NCBI GenBank assembly: GCA_963920525.1
Contig: OY986438.1
Location: forward strand, 134,198,671 to 134,262,670
DNA: 64,000 nucleotides
DNA from: Dichetophora obliterata
Taxonomy: Eukaryota > Arthropoda > Insecta > Diptera > Sciomyzidae
Direction: 5' to 3'
Shown: one piece after another, positions 21,661-33,807 of the stretch
Layout: each line of letters opens with the position of its first letter
How positions within the stretch are numbered: position 1 is the stretch's first letter
Program-made: the position numbers and the translations under genes
The notes under the pieces: generated by a model
Seen by the model: only the letters and a program-made list of their open reading frames with translations
What the model was told of the DNA's origin: nothing
The model's database searches: none

Positions 21661-24600
21661 AAACGGGTTTATTTTGAATCATTTGTATTATGTAGAATTT
21701 TCAGTATATTTTACTCACATTTTTCTTACAAAAGTGCTGAAATTCAGTTCTAAAAAGCCATTTCAGGATTTTTCAAAATTAATTTAAATTTTGGAGAGAT
21801 AGGGTTAAATATGAATATTATGGGTATATTTAAAACTAACATAAGTGCTGGCATCTTAAGCAAATTAAAAATTTTTTTTTAGGATTTAATGCTCTAAATA
21901 TTTTATTTTTTTAAAGTTTTTTCCTAAATGTTTAAGTATGATTTAAACTATCAAACATTTAGAATTTGTATTTAAATCATATAAAGTCAACATAATTTTA
22001 TTTTTTAATTTATTTTCTTAGATTTTTAAAATGTGGGTCTTTAATATATTGTTAATTTTATGACAAATTAAAGTCTGTAAAATCCAAACCGCTATGTTGA
22101 TTTCTTTCAAATTTTATAGAAATATTGTGTTTATCCTAGATTAGATTGTAGCATACTAATTTTTACCACGCCTCTTCCGCCTTTTTTAACCAACGTTACA
22201 TTTGCTATTGGGGAATATTTTTTAATAAAGGCATTTTTAGCCAATTCAATTTTAAAAAATTTTAAAAATTTTGACACCAAAAATATATCTTCAAAATTGT
22301 AGAAATTTTTAGTACAACGACTTCTTAAAAAAACGTCGTTGTCTGAGAATGAGAAAAGAACAATATGAAAATCAAAGTTTTGTTTTTCCATGCCAATATC
22401 TCCGCTGTATTTAAATATAATTTGTTCCAATTTTTTTTTTTTTAATTATGCCAGTAAAAATACTACCTCAATTCATATCGAGAATAGAACAATTACCTTT
22501 TCCTATGACATCAACACAGGAAAATAATAAGTTTGCGCAACGTAAAAAGCATTTGAGCTGAACTAGTACTGGTATTTTTTGACATAGTACATTTACTAGT
22601 ATTTTAACTAGTTGGCTACACTGCAGGGTGAGGTGCATTTACGACATTTGACAGCATTACTGAGTGCACAGAATACCTATTGCTAAGACCGGTAACGAAT
22701 TTTCGTAACAAGAATACTGTTACCGGTAACGCACTGTATCGATTTGTAAAGAGTTCACTGCCATTTCAATCTGTCCATACTTTTGAGAAATCAAAGCTTT
22801 TTCTTTTGGCTCAAAAGAACAACCTTACAAATACCTTTATAAAAGTAATCTTTATTTGTGCTTACTAGAGCATTTATGCATGTGTATTTGTGTGTGCTGT
22901 AAAGATAATCAGTTTATACTAAAAGAAAATTAAAACCTGCATTTTTAATGTAACAATTCACTATGCAGTAAAGAAAATCGACACAACGCAACAACATCAA
23001 CAACAACACAACAACAATAAAAACAACTCCAATAAAGCAGCCTATTTTCAAGGCTTAAAAAATAAGCTCACGCTTATATCGAAGAATTTTTTTCCCGCAC
23101 AACCTTCAACAATAACCATAAAGACGTTATTACAATATCATTAAATGTTGCAACAAACTCTACAAAGCCTTACAAAAAAATCCACACAAAAACACAAAAA
23201 ACATCAAAACATCAGCCCATTTCCCATTTAAGACAGAGAGACTGCCTGTTTTCGTTAAACCGCTAAAAATTTAATACTTCACAGCTTTGCATAAGAAAGC
23301 CAGATAAAAAAAAACCTGATCAAAATTAGATAGGTAGGTACGCATTTTTATGTTTTAGCAAAGTTGTTATTAAGACCCAAAGGGCGAAATGCAGAAGCAG
23401 GGGAGATAAAATGACGTTAAGGCAAGCCACTAAGCATATGAAGCAAAGAGCTTTTTAAGAGTTCTTAAATTTCGGCTATAAGCTTAAATTAAAGCCTGCC
23501 ATACATACCGCAGCATTGCGCATAAGTATTAAGGTACCCCAGGGTCTTTCGGGTTGCCATACCAAACTTATTCTGAGGCAAGTTGCGCCATCATTTGTTT
23601 ATCAAAACACCTCGCAGGCATTAAATACCACTTATGTTGTTTTACTGCTCAGCCAAACAGAAACTCAGCGTGACTTCGCTGGCGAAGTAAAAAAGAGGGG
23701 CTGCTGGTGTTGGACGAGCAGAAGTAGATTCATTTAAAATCGAAGATAAAACGTTACGAGTTAACGTTGTGTTACTCGAATTTGAATTAAAAAAATTCGA
23801 AAAGAGTCGTTAACCGTGAGTTTCCTTAAAAAAGATGCTATCAGTAACGACTTAGCCGATGGATGCAACATCTTTGAGAAAAAAACAAGAATAATTTTTG
23901 TATCAAGACTTTTATCCCAAGAAGCTAAGAATAAGATTAAGATTTATTTCAATACACAAAAAAAAAAATTCAAACAATAGGCGTGCCTCTCTCATTTTGT
24001 CCCTTAATGCCTTGTGACATCGACAATTAATTCTTTTATCACAACCTTAACTCCTGAATCTTTGCTATTTTCACTCTGTTCGCAAATTTTTTGCCACTCT
24101 AAAGCAGCGTTTTTATTAATCATTTTGCAAATGCCAAAATCCAATATTAAAAGAATCGAAAAAAAGTAAAGGAAGGAACTAATAAGCAGCAAAATGTGAG
24201 TTTTTAATATCATGAAGAATATAGCAGAAAAGCTAATAAATGCGAAACGCTTAATAAAGCCGCCAGCTCTCTCTCTCTCTCTCTGTCAACATGACGAAGG
24301 CATGACGGCAACGTCATTGATAGGGTTGCCAACAACCAGCAACAGAGGCTGATCATCATCATCACCATCATTGACTACACAACATTGTCCCGTAATTAAA
24401 ATGCTGGAAGGACATTAAAATTTCATTAGCTTGCAATGTTTATTAATTTCGTGCCATTTTTGCAGATTATTGTTTACTAGCTGAATGTGTAAGCGTAAAT
24501 GAAATGAAAAGCTGAGTTGCGCTGCAGGGAAAGAAAAAGTTACATATGCGTTGGATGGCTTGACGAAGAGTTTTCATAATTATAAATAATGTTTATTAAA

Positions 24601-25039
24601 TATGTGTGTTTATTGACTGTATTGTACTATATGTCTGTGAAACACCAATGGCAAGATAACACCAATGGCAGTTCATCATCAAAAAAATTACATACCTCGA
24701 TCAACAGGTCCTTGTGCAAAAGTCAAAAATAATTTCGCATCTGTCAGCGTTGCAAATTCAGTGCCTTAGTTATTTTAATTGAAGCTGTAAATGTGTATGC
24801 AATTTACCAATATTCTATCAGAAACTTCTTAAATGACGACCTTGACATTGTTGTATTCACAGAGCTATAGTAACATTTTATGTCGAATATACTTGTAGAA
24901 TATTTTAAGCCCCTCTTTTCTTTCTATACCAACTTAGCAGAATATTGACGTCAACATGGTTTTAAGTGAAACATAACCTTCTAGTTGATAAGCTCTTGAT
25001 ACAAGGCTTGATAAAGCCAAACATACTCTTGTCCATGTA
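21661..25039. other. AT-rich sequence, no gene; scattered simple repeats
   Basis: An arm fragment of the TTTGATAGTTT family lies at about 21938-21995. CAA-rich simple repeats lie at about 22985-23035 and a (CT)n tract at about 24268-24289. An element end resembling CCTGCAGGG occurs near 22622. The short open frames carry no motif. Confidence 0.5.
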
Positions 25040-26322
25040 AGGGGTGTCCCAACAAGAGCGCAATTTTTAAATTTTAAATAAAACACAGATATTTAAAAAA
25101 AAAATCGTGAAACTTTATTATTCGTAAAGTAGACAGAATGAGGTTATGTACGGAACAATATATCGTGCAGATGGCCGCCGCGGCTTTGCTGGCATACACG
25201 CGATCTTTTAATGAAATTTTCAATGACCGTTTTGCATAAATGCTGCGGTATTTCATTAATACCGCCTCTTTTAAGGCTTGAGTCGTCGTCGGCTTATTCG
25301 CGTAAACCATCGACTTCAAAAAACCCCAAAGAAAAAATCTAATGGTGTTAAATCGCACGATCTAGACGGCCAATTCTGATCTCCAAAACGCGAAATAACA
25401 CGACCGGGAAATGACTGATGCAGCAATTGAATTGTTTCTCTGGCTGTATGACATGTGGCGCCGTCTTGTTGGAACCACATGCCCTCCACATTCATTTCTT
25501 CAATTCTAGGCAAGAAAAAACTGGTTATCATTTCACGATACCGAACACCATTGACTGTTTGCGCTTGACCTGCCTCATTTTCATAAAAAAAGGTAATGAT
25601 TCCTCCAGCCCAAAAACCACACCACACAGTGACACGTTGAGGATGCATTTGCTTCTCGTGAATCACTCGCGGATTGTCCTCACCCCAAATGCGACAATTC
25701 TGCATATTGACGAAGCCATCAAGATGGAAATGGGCCTCGTCACTGAAGATGATTTTAGCGGCAAAATCAGCATTTTCATGTTGTCTCTCCAATACCCAAT
25801 TAATGAACTCCCTTCGCTGTCCATGGACAGCTGGCTTCAGTTCCTGAGTCAATTGAACTTTGTATGCATGAAGATGCAAATCTTTCGTCAAAATTCGTTG
25901 CATAGTGGATTTGGAGACACCAATTTGCTGAGCTCGGTGTCGAATTGAGGTGGATGGAGTTTGAGCGACATCATCACGTACAGCTGCGACATTTTCGGTC
26001 GATCGACCTGGTCGAAGGCGCGTTGTTGTCTTTACATCACTAACAGACCCAGTTTCGGCAAATTTATCCATTAATCTCTTTACAGTTGACTCTTTTGGAG
26101 CATTATTGTGAACCCAAATTGATCGCAATTTGCGAACTGTAGCCGCTTCACCATTTTGGTACAACAATTTCACAATGAGAATGCGTTGTTCATTCGTGTA
26201 GCGCTCCATTTTTACTAACCTCGTACCTTCTACTAGCAAACAATAACAATTGTTCAAATGTCAAACAATGACACTTCGAATGGCGCCAAATTTAAAAATT
26301 GCGTTCTTGTTGGGGCACCCTT
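25040..26322 (-). mobile_element. Mariner-family transposon, full length but inactive
   Basis: The ends AGGGGTGTCCCAACAAGAGC and, inverted, AAGGGTGCCCCAACAAGAAC are terminal repeats flanked by TA (25038-25039 and 26323-26324), the duplication made by Tc1/mariner elements. The element is 1283 bp and holds one transposase gene on the minus strand. Confidence 0.92.
25144..26209 (-). pseudogene. Mariner-like transposase, two frameshifts
   Basis: The protein starts MERYTNEQRILIVKLLYQNG at 26209; an in-frame ATG further upstream has no family support. A helix-turn-helix region follows, then the catalytic triad: IIFSDEAHFHLDG (first Asp), WFQQDGATCHTA (second Asp) and SRSCDLTPLDFF (third Asp). By my count 36 residues separate the second and third Asp, longer than the 34 of classical mariner. 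One T is missing in the T run near 25340, just after PLDFF, and a second shift occurs near 25265. Read across these, the protein ends at a stop at 25144. The enzyme would cut and paste the element using its terminal repeats; this copy cannot make it. Confidence 0.92.
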
Positions 26323-27125
26323 TATAAGTCAATTGTAGAAATTTTGCGATTGTGTTGGAGTTTCTTAAGTTTTTTGAATTTCTTAAAATTACTTTGAAAA
26401 GCGAATAGAGGCAAAGCTTGCATCATATTTTGCTTATTTTTCCATCGCATATGACTCTATGCAAGTCTAACAACGAAAAACGCAAACAAATTTTTAGGTG
26501 TGCATCATATGTGTTATAAGAAAATTGCTTTGTTTTTTTTTATCATCGCATAATTTCTGAACGATTCTACCAATTAAGGTCATATATGCACAATATTTTG
26601 ACGTAGAATTACGTCTTACAGCGCGGTTTGTATGGGGGTCATTTTCACGAATTTTATCAAAGTGATATTTGACACTTTGGGATATACCTACAGCCTTTAA
26701 TATTCATCGTACAAAGAAAAAAAAATGCTAAAATATCAGTTATATTGGGAATAAAACGAATATCTAATAAAATAGCAAAATCCAAGAAGATGAAAAATTC
26801 ATATATTCGTATGAGAAATGCACAAGCTGCTTAGCTGCAGTAGCTGCTAAGGTTGTTGTTGTTGTGTGTGTGTTCGTTTGGTTCGTAATCATGTCGTTCC
26901 TTGTTGTGCTGCTTTTGTTGTTGTTTTGTTGTTGTTGTTATTTTTATTAATATGTATGTAAAACATACATATATAAATACACATCAGTTGCGTTCCTTTT
27001 TTTTTGTTTCCCAGATAGCCAATTGGCTCGGTTGAACGGTGTGCACTTTTAAAATCACTGAAGCGGACCGTTTCGTTGTCAGCTGCATTGTGTGTTTCAT
27101 ATAAGCGTACTATTTATTAAGTTTT
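26323..27125. other. AT-rich sequence with (TTG)n tracts
   Basis: GTT/TTG runs lie at about 26850-26942. A stretch near 26695-26800 shares words with 53095-53190 (AAAATATCAG...AATATCTAA), hinting at a further dispersed repeat. No gene is supported. Confidence 0.5.
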
Positions 27126-27520
27126 ATATTAATGTTGATTTTTTATGATTTAAATACAAATTCTAAATATTTGATAGTTTAAATAATTCTTTATTTTAAA
27201 TACAAATTCTAGTTATTTGATACTTTAAAATCTTTTATTGAGTTTTAGGTCAGGTTAGAACAATTAATTGAGTTAACGAATTTTTTCCAAAGAAAACACA
27301 ACAACAACATTTTCAATACGAAAAGGAAAACATGACAAGCTGATTAATTAGTTTGCTGATTGGATAACTAGTTAGAGCAATTAATTGTTCCAACCTGACC
27401 TAAAGCTCAATAAGCGATTTTAAACTATCAAACAACTAGAATTTGTATTTAAAATATAGAATGATTTAAACTATCAAACAATTAGAATTTGTATGCAAAT
27501 CATAGAAAATCAACATAATA
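27126..27520. mobile_element. Foldback MITE of the TTTGATAGTTT family
   Basis: The left arm (27126-27275) and the right arm (27372-27520) are reverse complements. Each carries two copies of a roughly 50-bp module containing ATTTAAATACAAATTCTA and TTTGATAGTTT, and TAGGTCAGGTTAGAACAATT. Single arms or half arms of the family occur at 19930-20080, 21938-21995 and about 33950-33998. Confidence 0.8.
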
Positions 27521-28006
27521 AATAACAAGGGCATATAGAAAATTTTAAGTTGTATATTAATTTTATTTGTTGTTAAACAATTGTAACCTTTTCTTAAAAT
27601 GGTTTTTATTAAGTTGCAACAATTAACTACACAATGAACGGCAACTCAACTGCACTACCTTGATTTCAATACAAGATTCAATGCATATTTCAGAGTTTTT
27701 AGGCGAACGGGTGAAAAAGAGAGGGGAAAAAAGGCAAGAAAAACGACATATCAAGCGAATGACATAAATTTCAATTCGATTCTTGATAAGTATAAAAAAG
27801 GACTTCAAAATTATATAGAGAACGGTTTAAAGGTTCAAAAAAATGTCGTTTTCATACCAGCAACTCAAACGCTGCCGTTTTAAGTACCGTTTAGCTGGAA
27901 CAGTGACATTCATGGCTTGTTGGGTTGTAAATAATACAAAAGAGGATACAGATGCATGTAGCTAGACAGCCAGTGTGTGGCTGCAAGAAAATGTACTACT
28001 ACTAGC
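27521..28006. other. AT-rich sequence, nothing recognised
   Basis: No supported feature. Confidence 0.5.
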
Positions 28007-28503
28007 CAAGGTTGCCAGTTAAAATTTAAAACAATTCCGACAAAAAGTTCCTTTTTGACAGTAACTTAAATTTAATACAACAAAAATTACCATGGTAGAG
28101 ATAAAACAAAAAGTTTCTACCGCAATAAAAAAAATATCAAAAAAATCCCACGATCATTAAAAATTACCACAAAAATACCACACGTTTTAAAAATACCACC
28201 ACAAATTCCATATGCATTTAAAATTGCCACAAAAATCTCATTCGCATAAAAAATACCACAATAAGTCTCATATGCACAAACAATTTAAAAACCATTTAGA
28301 AATACCACAATGACATTTCGCTTACTAAAAAAGAAAAAAATTTAAGAATAATATTACCAAACTCCCACAGAAATTAAAAAATACACCACTAAATTTACAA
28401 CGCTGAATAAAAAAATTTAATAGGAATTCCCAAAAAAAAAAATTCCTAAGGGCAATTAAAAATTACCACGAAAGGGATTTTTCCAACATAACTGGCAACG
28501 TTG
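28007..28503. mobile_element. hAT-like non-autonomous element, 497 bp
   Basis: The ends CAAGGTTGCCAGTTA and, inverted, CAACGTTGCCAGTTA are terminal repeats, and a perfect 8-bp duplication CTACTAGC flanks the element (27999-28006 and 28504-28511). The interior repeats AATACCACA-like words about ten times and encodes nothing. Confidence 0.9.
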
Positions 28504-28552
28504 CTACTAGCTGCTGATATTGTTGTTTTGGTTCTGCATGCGCTGCAAAGGG

Positions 28553-28812
28553 CCGTTTTTCACTCAGCAATTCTATGAGCAATAATTGCTTTCGCCACAA
28601 GTAGTTTGTTGACTACTCGGGCTTAAAAGGGACTTTCGTAAGCCCTCTCATGCGGGCGAATAATCGACAAACTGCTTGCGGCAAAGGTAATTATTGCCGA
28701 GTGAAAAGCGGGACAAGGAGATCTTGCTACCAGATCAATAATTGCTCTCGGAGCAATAATTGCTTTTGCCGCAAGCTCGAGAATTTTCGCGTGTAACTAG
28801 TGAAAAGCGGGA
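28553..28812. repeat. Three-armed inverted repeat
   Basis: The arms at 28558-28618 and about 28650-28712 pair (TTTTTCACTCAGCAATT with AATTATTGCCGAGTGAAAA). A third arm at about 28745-28812 again carries GCAATAATTGCTTTTGCCGC and GTGAAAAGCGGGACA. This suggests a foldback element with a partial second insertion or duplication. Confidence 0.6.
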
Positions 28813-29299
28813 CATAGTAAGCAAAGTTCTGTTTATTTTCTGTGGACGATTCGTTTCATCCCCTCTAACGCTTCTCAACCGCTGCGATCTTGCTCTTCTC
28901 TGTGCGTCGTTGTTTTAGATTTGTTTGGTTATTGTTGTTGGTTCAGTAAGCTGAAATTTTTTTTTGGATTTTATTAATTTTTACTCGACATGAACAGCTG
29001 TATTCGACAACTAGCTCGCTTTTCTCTACTTTCTACTTCATTCCTCTCTGAGTCGACCCTACCTGGTTTTTCTGCCATGAGTTGGAGTACGAATAAAACG
29101 ACTGTTTATTTTCAGCATGTATATATTCTACTACACAAATTTGCGCATGCGTTACTAGGCATGCGTTGTGCTTTAAAAACTACATTTATATTTAAATACG
29201 ATAATAAATTCGAATTATTTTTATTATGCATTATATTCTTTCCATATTAAAAATTTATTTTGTTAACTAAAATTTTAAATTACTTTTAAAATAAACATA

Positions 29300-29712
29300 T
29301 TAGGGTGGGGCGATTTCAACATTTGATTCTTGGGATTGTACTGAGCAAAAAAGTCCACTAGACCATGCGTCTACGGTGAAAAGCGAGCTTCCAGATTTTG
29401 ACTTGCAGTTTTTTGTCAGACTTTTGTCACGTTTTTTTTTTTTATATTTTTTGGATTTGTTTTTGGACCATTCAGATTATCGATCCAATACTTAGACAAA
29501 AATCTCAATGGTTTGGCTGTTATAGAATAACATATCAAAAAAAAAAAACGTGACAAAAGTCTGAGAAAAAACTGCAAGTCAAAATCTGTAAGCTTGATTT
29601 TCTCCGTAGACGTATGGTCTAGTGGACTTTTTGCTCAGTACAATCCCAAGAATCAGAAACGCGAAGCGCCCATTAACACTTTTTTCCTTCCATCTTAATC
29701 GCCCCACTCTAA
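29300..29712. mobile_element. Long-TIR MITE with TA flanks, 413 bp
   Basis: The ends TTAGGGTGGGGCGATT and, inverted, TTAGAGTGGGGCGATT lie inside TA dinucleotides (29298-29299, 29713-29714). The arms continue for well over 100 bp, sharing GATTCTTGGGATTGTACTGA and GTGACAAAAGTCTGA. The TA flanks suggest a Tc1/mariner-type mobiliser. The right arm has an extra block of about 30 bp near its end. Confidence 0.8.
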
Positions 29713-29714
29713 TA

Positions 29715-30413
29715 CATATATGTATATGCTCTTTACTACAGGAAAAATAAATAATTCAAATTTACCCATATTTATTTCCATTAATTAAACTTAACTTTGA
29801 ATTACATTTAGTTTTAACCAACAAAACAAATGAACAAGAACAACAAATTCATCACCAAAAATATCAAACGAAAAATTTTTATAAAACAAAACAAATTTTT
29901 ACATGAATTTAATTGTTAGCTTTTTAGATCAGGTAAGTTTGAAGAAGAACAACAACAACAAGTTTGTTTTTGAATAATTTTTAGTTAGAAGATGAAACGC
30001 TTTAAAATAGTTTTAAAAAAAATAATATAAAAAAAATCAGAATTTTTCTGTATTACTGTATAAAAAGGAATTCTACGTCTATACTTACGATACTATCGAA
30101 ACTGTGTCTTCTTTTTATTAACTTAATTAATCAGCGTTTAAGTTTTAAAAGGTTGAACAAAAGAGGACGCTGTAGTACAATAAATTAAAAACACCACAAA
30201 AAGTTCATAAACCGTAAGAAATGCATAAAGATAAATTTTTTGCAAAGTACGAATTTCACTTTTGGTACGGATTAAACTTTTTGTACGAATATGAATTAAA
30301 TTATGATTCAAATTTAATTGAAAACTACAAATCGAACTTATGGTTCAAGTTTAAATTCATAATATTGCAACGATATATTATTTAGTCGTGCGTACTCAAG
30401 ATTTTAGCCTGCA
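29715..30413. other. AT-rich sequence, nothing recognised
   Basis: No supported feature. Confidence 0.5.
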
Positions 30414-30639
30414 CACTCAAAAATATTTGTGTGAAAATATTAGTAATAGCTGCGTCCATTCTACTAAATTTATTCGTAGTTTTTAGCTACGAATAGGATT
30501 CGTAGAATCGAAGTATATTGGTACATATTACGAATATTTTATTCTTGTTCGTACAAAAATAAATGTACATTGTACGAATACATTTGTTACATTTACGAAT
30601 GATTATAATATTTAATAACGAAAAAAAAAACATTCTGTC

Positions 30640-30712
30640 CGAGCTGGAGTTTGAACCTCTGCTCCTTAGCTTATGGGCCACGCACTTTACCAGTAGGCTT
30701 CAGCCACTTTAA
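30640..30712 (-). ncRNA. tRNA-like module 1 of the TTCGTA element
   Basis: On the minus strand an A-box-like AAGCCTACTGG (30690-30700) is followed by a B box GGTTCAAACTC (30647-30657). Between them is a possible anticodon region, GGCCCATAAGC. The stems are imperfect. It is probably tRNA-derived and may still attract Pol III. Confidence 0.45.
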
Positions 30713-30779
30713 AATCATACAGTTCCTTATGTTCAGTAATTGTTCGATAAAACAACTAACAAAAAACAAAAAATTCTGT

Positions 30780-30855
30780 CTGACCCAGAGTTTGAACCTC
30801 GGCTCTTTAGCTTACGAGCCACGCACTCCACCAGTAGACTACAGCAACTTTACAA
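30780..30855 (-). ncRNA. tRNA-like module 2 of the TTCGTA element
   Basis: The minus strand shows the A box TAGTCTACTGG (30831-30841) and the B box GGTTCAAACTC (30788-30798), with GGCTCGTAAGC between them, resembling the anticodon loop of tRNA-Thr(CGT). The module repeats module 1 about 140 bp away, so it was duplicated within the element. Confidence 0.45.
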
Positions 30856-31299
30856 TCATACAGTTCCTTATATTATATAGCTGTTCGTCAAGCCAGGCAG
30901 AACGATTTCGGTTTTAAATTTTTTCAACTCAACTAATAATTCGTACATTCTACCAATAATTTGTACGGTCAACCTACGAATAAATTTGTTCTGCTAATAT
31001 TACTTTTCATTCGTAAATAGTACGAAAGCATCAATAAATACTACGAATATTATAATTTATATGTACACAATCATTCTTACAATGCACTACGAATATTTTA
31101 TTTTTGTTTACGAATATCATTAGTAATAAAACAAATATATTCGTAGATACTACATCTGGTATTAGTAACATTTTACGAATGAATTTGTAAAGATATCACA
31201 ATACAAATACTTTTTATATTGTAGGAATATTCATTGAATGTACATATATTTTGTTTACGAATATCATTCGTAGAAATTTACTAATAAATGTTTTGAGTG

Positions 31300-32575
31300 C
31301 AACAACTTTAAAAAGTAGTAATTGCTAATAGAGTAGAATTCATGGTACTTACCTCTGACAAACGAAATTCTAGTATCAGACTTGGTATGTTTTGAATACA
31401 GGTAAATAAAGCACTTTTTTAACAAAATTTGTATTGTGGTATCAACAACAAGCCAAGGTTAAATTTCGGGTATTAGGATTTTTTTCATCAAAACTTTAAC
31501 CATAACTTAAATTTGTACCAGAAGTTAAATTCGTACTTTGAAATAATACAAATTGAAATTCGTACCAAAAGTTTCATTCGTACTTTGTGATACTTTGCAT
31601 ATAAGAAATATGGGTTTGAGCCTTTTCGACTTTATCTTCACGCAGTTAACCGTAAGTGATACAAAAAAATGTTGATATAAGGTATTTTCACAATGATTTG
31701 AACTACATAAAATTTCGCATTATCTTAGAAGTACCCTACCGGATGATAATAATACCCCCTACAAACAGCTGTTTTTTATATAAATGTGTGAATATATCCT
31801 AACTCGATAAAATTTCTTATGGAAAGAAAATTAAAAAAAACTTCTCTACACACTCGGTTATCTTAAAAACTAAAGATTTGCTTAGTCGTTAGTTAAAAGA
31901 AGCCAAAAGAGGAGCATCTCAAACTCTTATAAGACCTGAACTATTCTGTAGCTTAGCAAAAGGCTACATTCTAGGAAAACTAGAATATGGGAAGATAAGA
32001 AACTTCTGTGCCACTGCCTGCTTTAACTCTAAGCAGGTGTTGGAAATAAACTGTACGAAAAAACTAACTCTACATCTGCTAAATCTGCGAAAGCAAACAG
32101 TTTCACTATCTGCTTAGGTTTGGATCTTTGCTACAAACAGAAATGCGTACCAAAGCCAACAGAAAATTAAGAGAGAAAGAAAACTATTGTTTTGTGTTAT
32201 ACGAAAACAGCAAGTATTTCGTTTTTAGATTTTGTTGTCACGATCGCAACCACAACAAGTAACAAATGTTGTGTTCGTTTTACTACGAAAATTCGACAAA
32301 AGAATTTCGTCATGTTTTAAGGTAGCATTTTTTTTTTTTTTAAGCTAAGAATTTTTAAGTCTCGTTCTGTTGATTTGCTTGCATGAAAATTTCATAAACC
32401 GATAGATTTGTACGACATGGTTTTAGTGACATGGTTGTTTGTATGGGGACACCCAGAAGAGTGGCAAGTAGAATGTAGGTGTGTTCAGAAGAAATTTTGA
32501 GGGGGAAAAATTAATATGACCAGCTCATACATTTCAGGCTCCTAATTATCGAATTGCTGATATCTTTCTTATACT
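31300..32575. other. AT-rich sequence; possible faint RT remnant
   Basis: At about 31900-32090 the plus strand reads, with breaks, as SLAKGYILGKLEYGKI, which faintly resembles the thumb of a non-LTR reverse transcriptase. I do not call it a gene. The segment near 32435-32540 is shared with 12180-12290. Confidence 0.3.
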
Positions 32576-33115
32576 ATTAAACGAGCAATATTTGTTTGTT
32601 TGTTTATTTGTTTATATGTTTGTTTGTAAATGACCGATTTAGGCAGCCAAAATTAATTTATTCAGTAAATATTTTCTATTCAAGTCTGTTATTTGATTTT
32701 AACCCTTTACGACAATTGGGACATGTTCAACACTATTCAACATTGCAAACAAATTTTTTAAGCAGTACACATGGGTATTTGACCGACTTAGGTAGCCAAA
32801 ATTATTTTATACGGTAAATAGTTTTTATTCAAGTTCACTATTTGATTTTAACCCTGTACGACCGTTGGGACATTTTAAACACTATTAAACGTTACGAAAA
32901 AAATAATTTTGCAGCGGACATTGAGGTATTTGATCGATTTAGTCTACTTTTTGATTTTAACCCTGTACGACCATTGGGACATGTTAAAGCAAATGTGCCC
33001 TTAAGCGGTAGGCAGCTAAAAATTACATTTTCTTACAATAACGCTAAAAATGGAGCAGAACATTGATTTTGTGCTGTTGACATACATAATCTCTTAAGCG
33101 AATAGGCAGCTAAGC
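32576..33115 (+). mobile_element. Helitron/DINE-like element with about 150-bp tandem repeats
   Basis: A (TTTG)n-rich start follows TACTATTAAACGAGCAATAT, common at the 5' end of such elements. Repeat units start at 32631, 32780 and 32931 (periods 149 and 151), each opening TGA(C/T)CGA(T/C)TTAG and containing AACCCTGTACGAC and TTGGGACAT. The third unit has an internal deletion. DINE-1-type Helitrons in flies carry similar internal repeats. The 3' end is not located. Confidence 0.6.
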
Positions 33116-33807
33116 GATTTAATCTGTATATACATTTATTAGACGATGCGTTTGCTTGAAGAATAATGAAGAAGTGAGAAAATAACAAACATATATTAAA
33201 ATTCTGCTATTAAACTACTATAAATTAAAGTTAAAAATCTGCTAATAGTAAGAAATTTATACTTTGCACTGTTTAGACATAATCATTCTCATAGCGTAAA
33301 AACTTTGGCTTTTACGATAAAACTGTTAATGATATTTTTGAAGATAACTATCTGATTTACGATTTTGTTGCATGCATATTTTACCTCTGACATAAAGGAG
33401 CGGAGATATTGGCGAATGACCGACTTCGATGAACTGTGAACACAAATATCTTTAAGCGCGTACATGGTATCAAAGGGAAGTAATTATGTAGTTAGTAATT
33501 ATGCCTTAAGAGGTTTTCATAAAAAAAATTAAAAATAAATTTTTCGATTTCATATTAAAAAAAAATAAATTTCAGTGGAAAAAAATATGACAATGAAACA
33601 CAAAAACCCTCGGGCAAAGTCAAAAGTTTCGTCACAGAAACATACCAAGGATGCAGAAAACTTTGTTTTGACGAGTAGTTTTCAAAAATATATTAAGCCG
33701 ATGAGGTCAAAAATTCGTTCCATTCTAATGCACATATTAAAATCTTATACTTTTTTATTCAAATAAAATAAGTTGAACAATTTTATCTCTATTGGTTTTC
33801 AATAAAG
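33116..33807. other. AT-rich sequence, nothing recognised
   Basis: No supported feature. Confidence 0.5.

Larger units (their letters stand above)
30414..31299 (-). mobile_element. TTCGTA-rich DNA element, fuller copy, about 886 bp
   Basis: Both ends carry CACTCAAAA in inverted orientation. Each end region is packed with TTCGTA/TACGAA words and the middle holds two tRNA-like modules. Read inverted, it aligns with the copy at 19282-19925. Neither copy encodes a protein. I found no convincing target duplication. Confidence 0.75.

Noticed and set aside
25418..25948. A 176-codon plus-strand open frame
   Set aside because: It is a shadow on the opposite strand of the mariner transposase.
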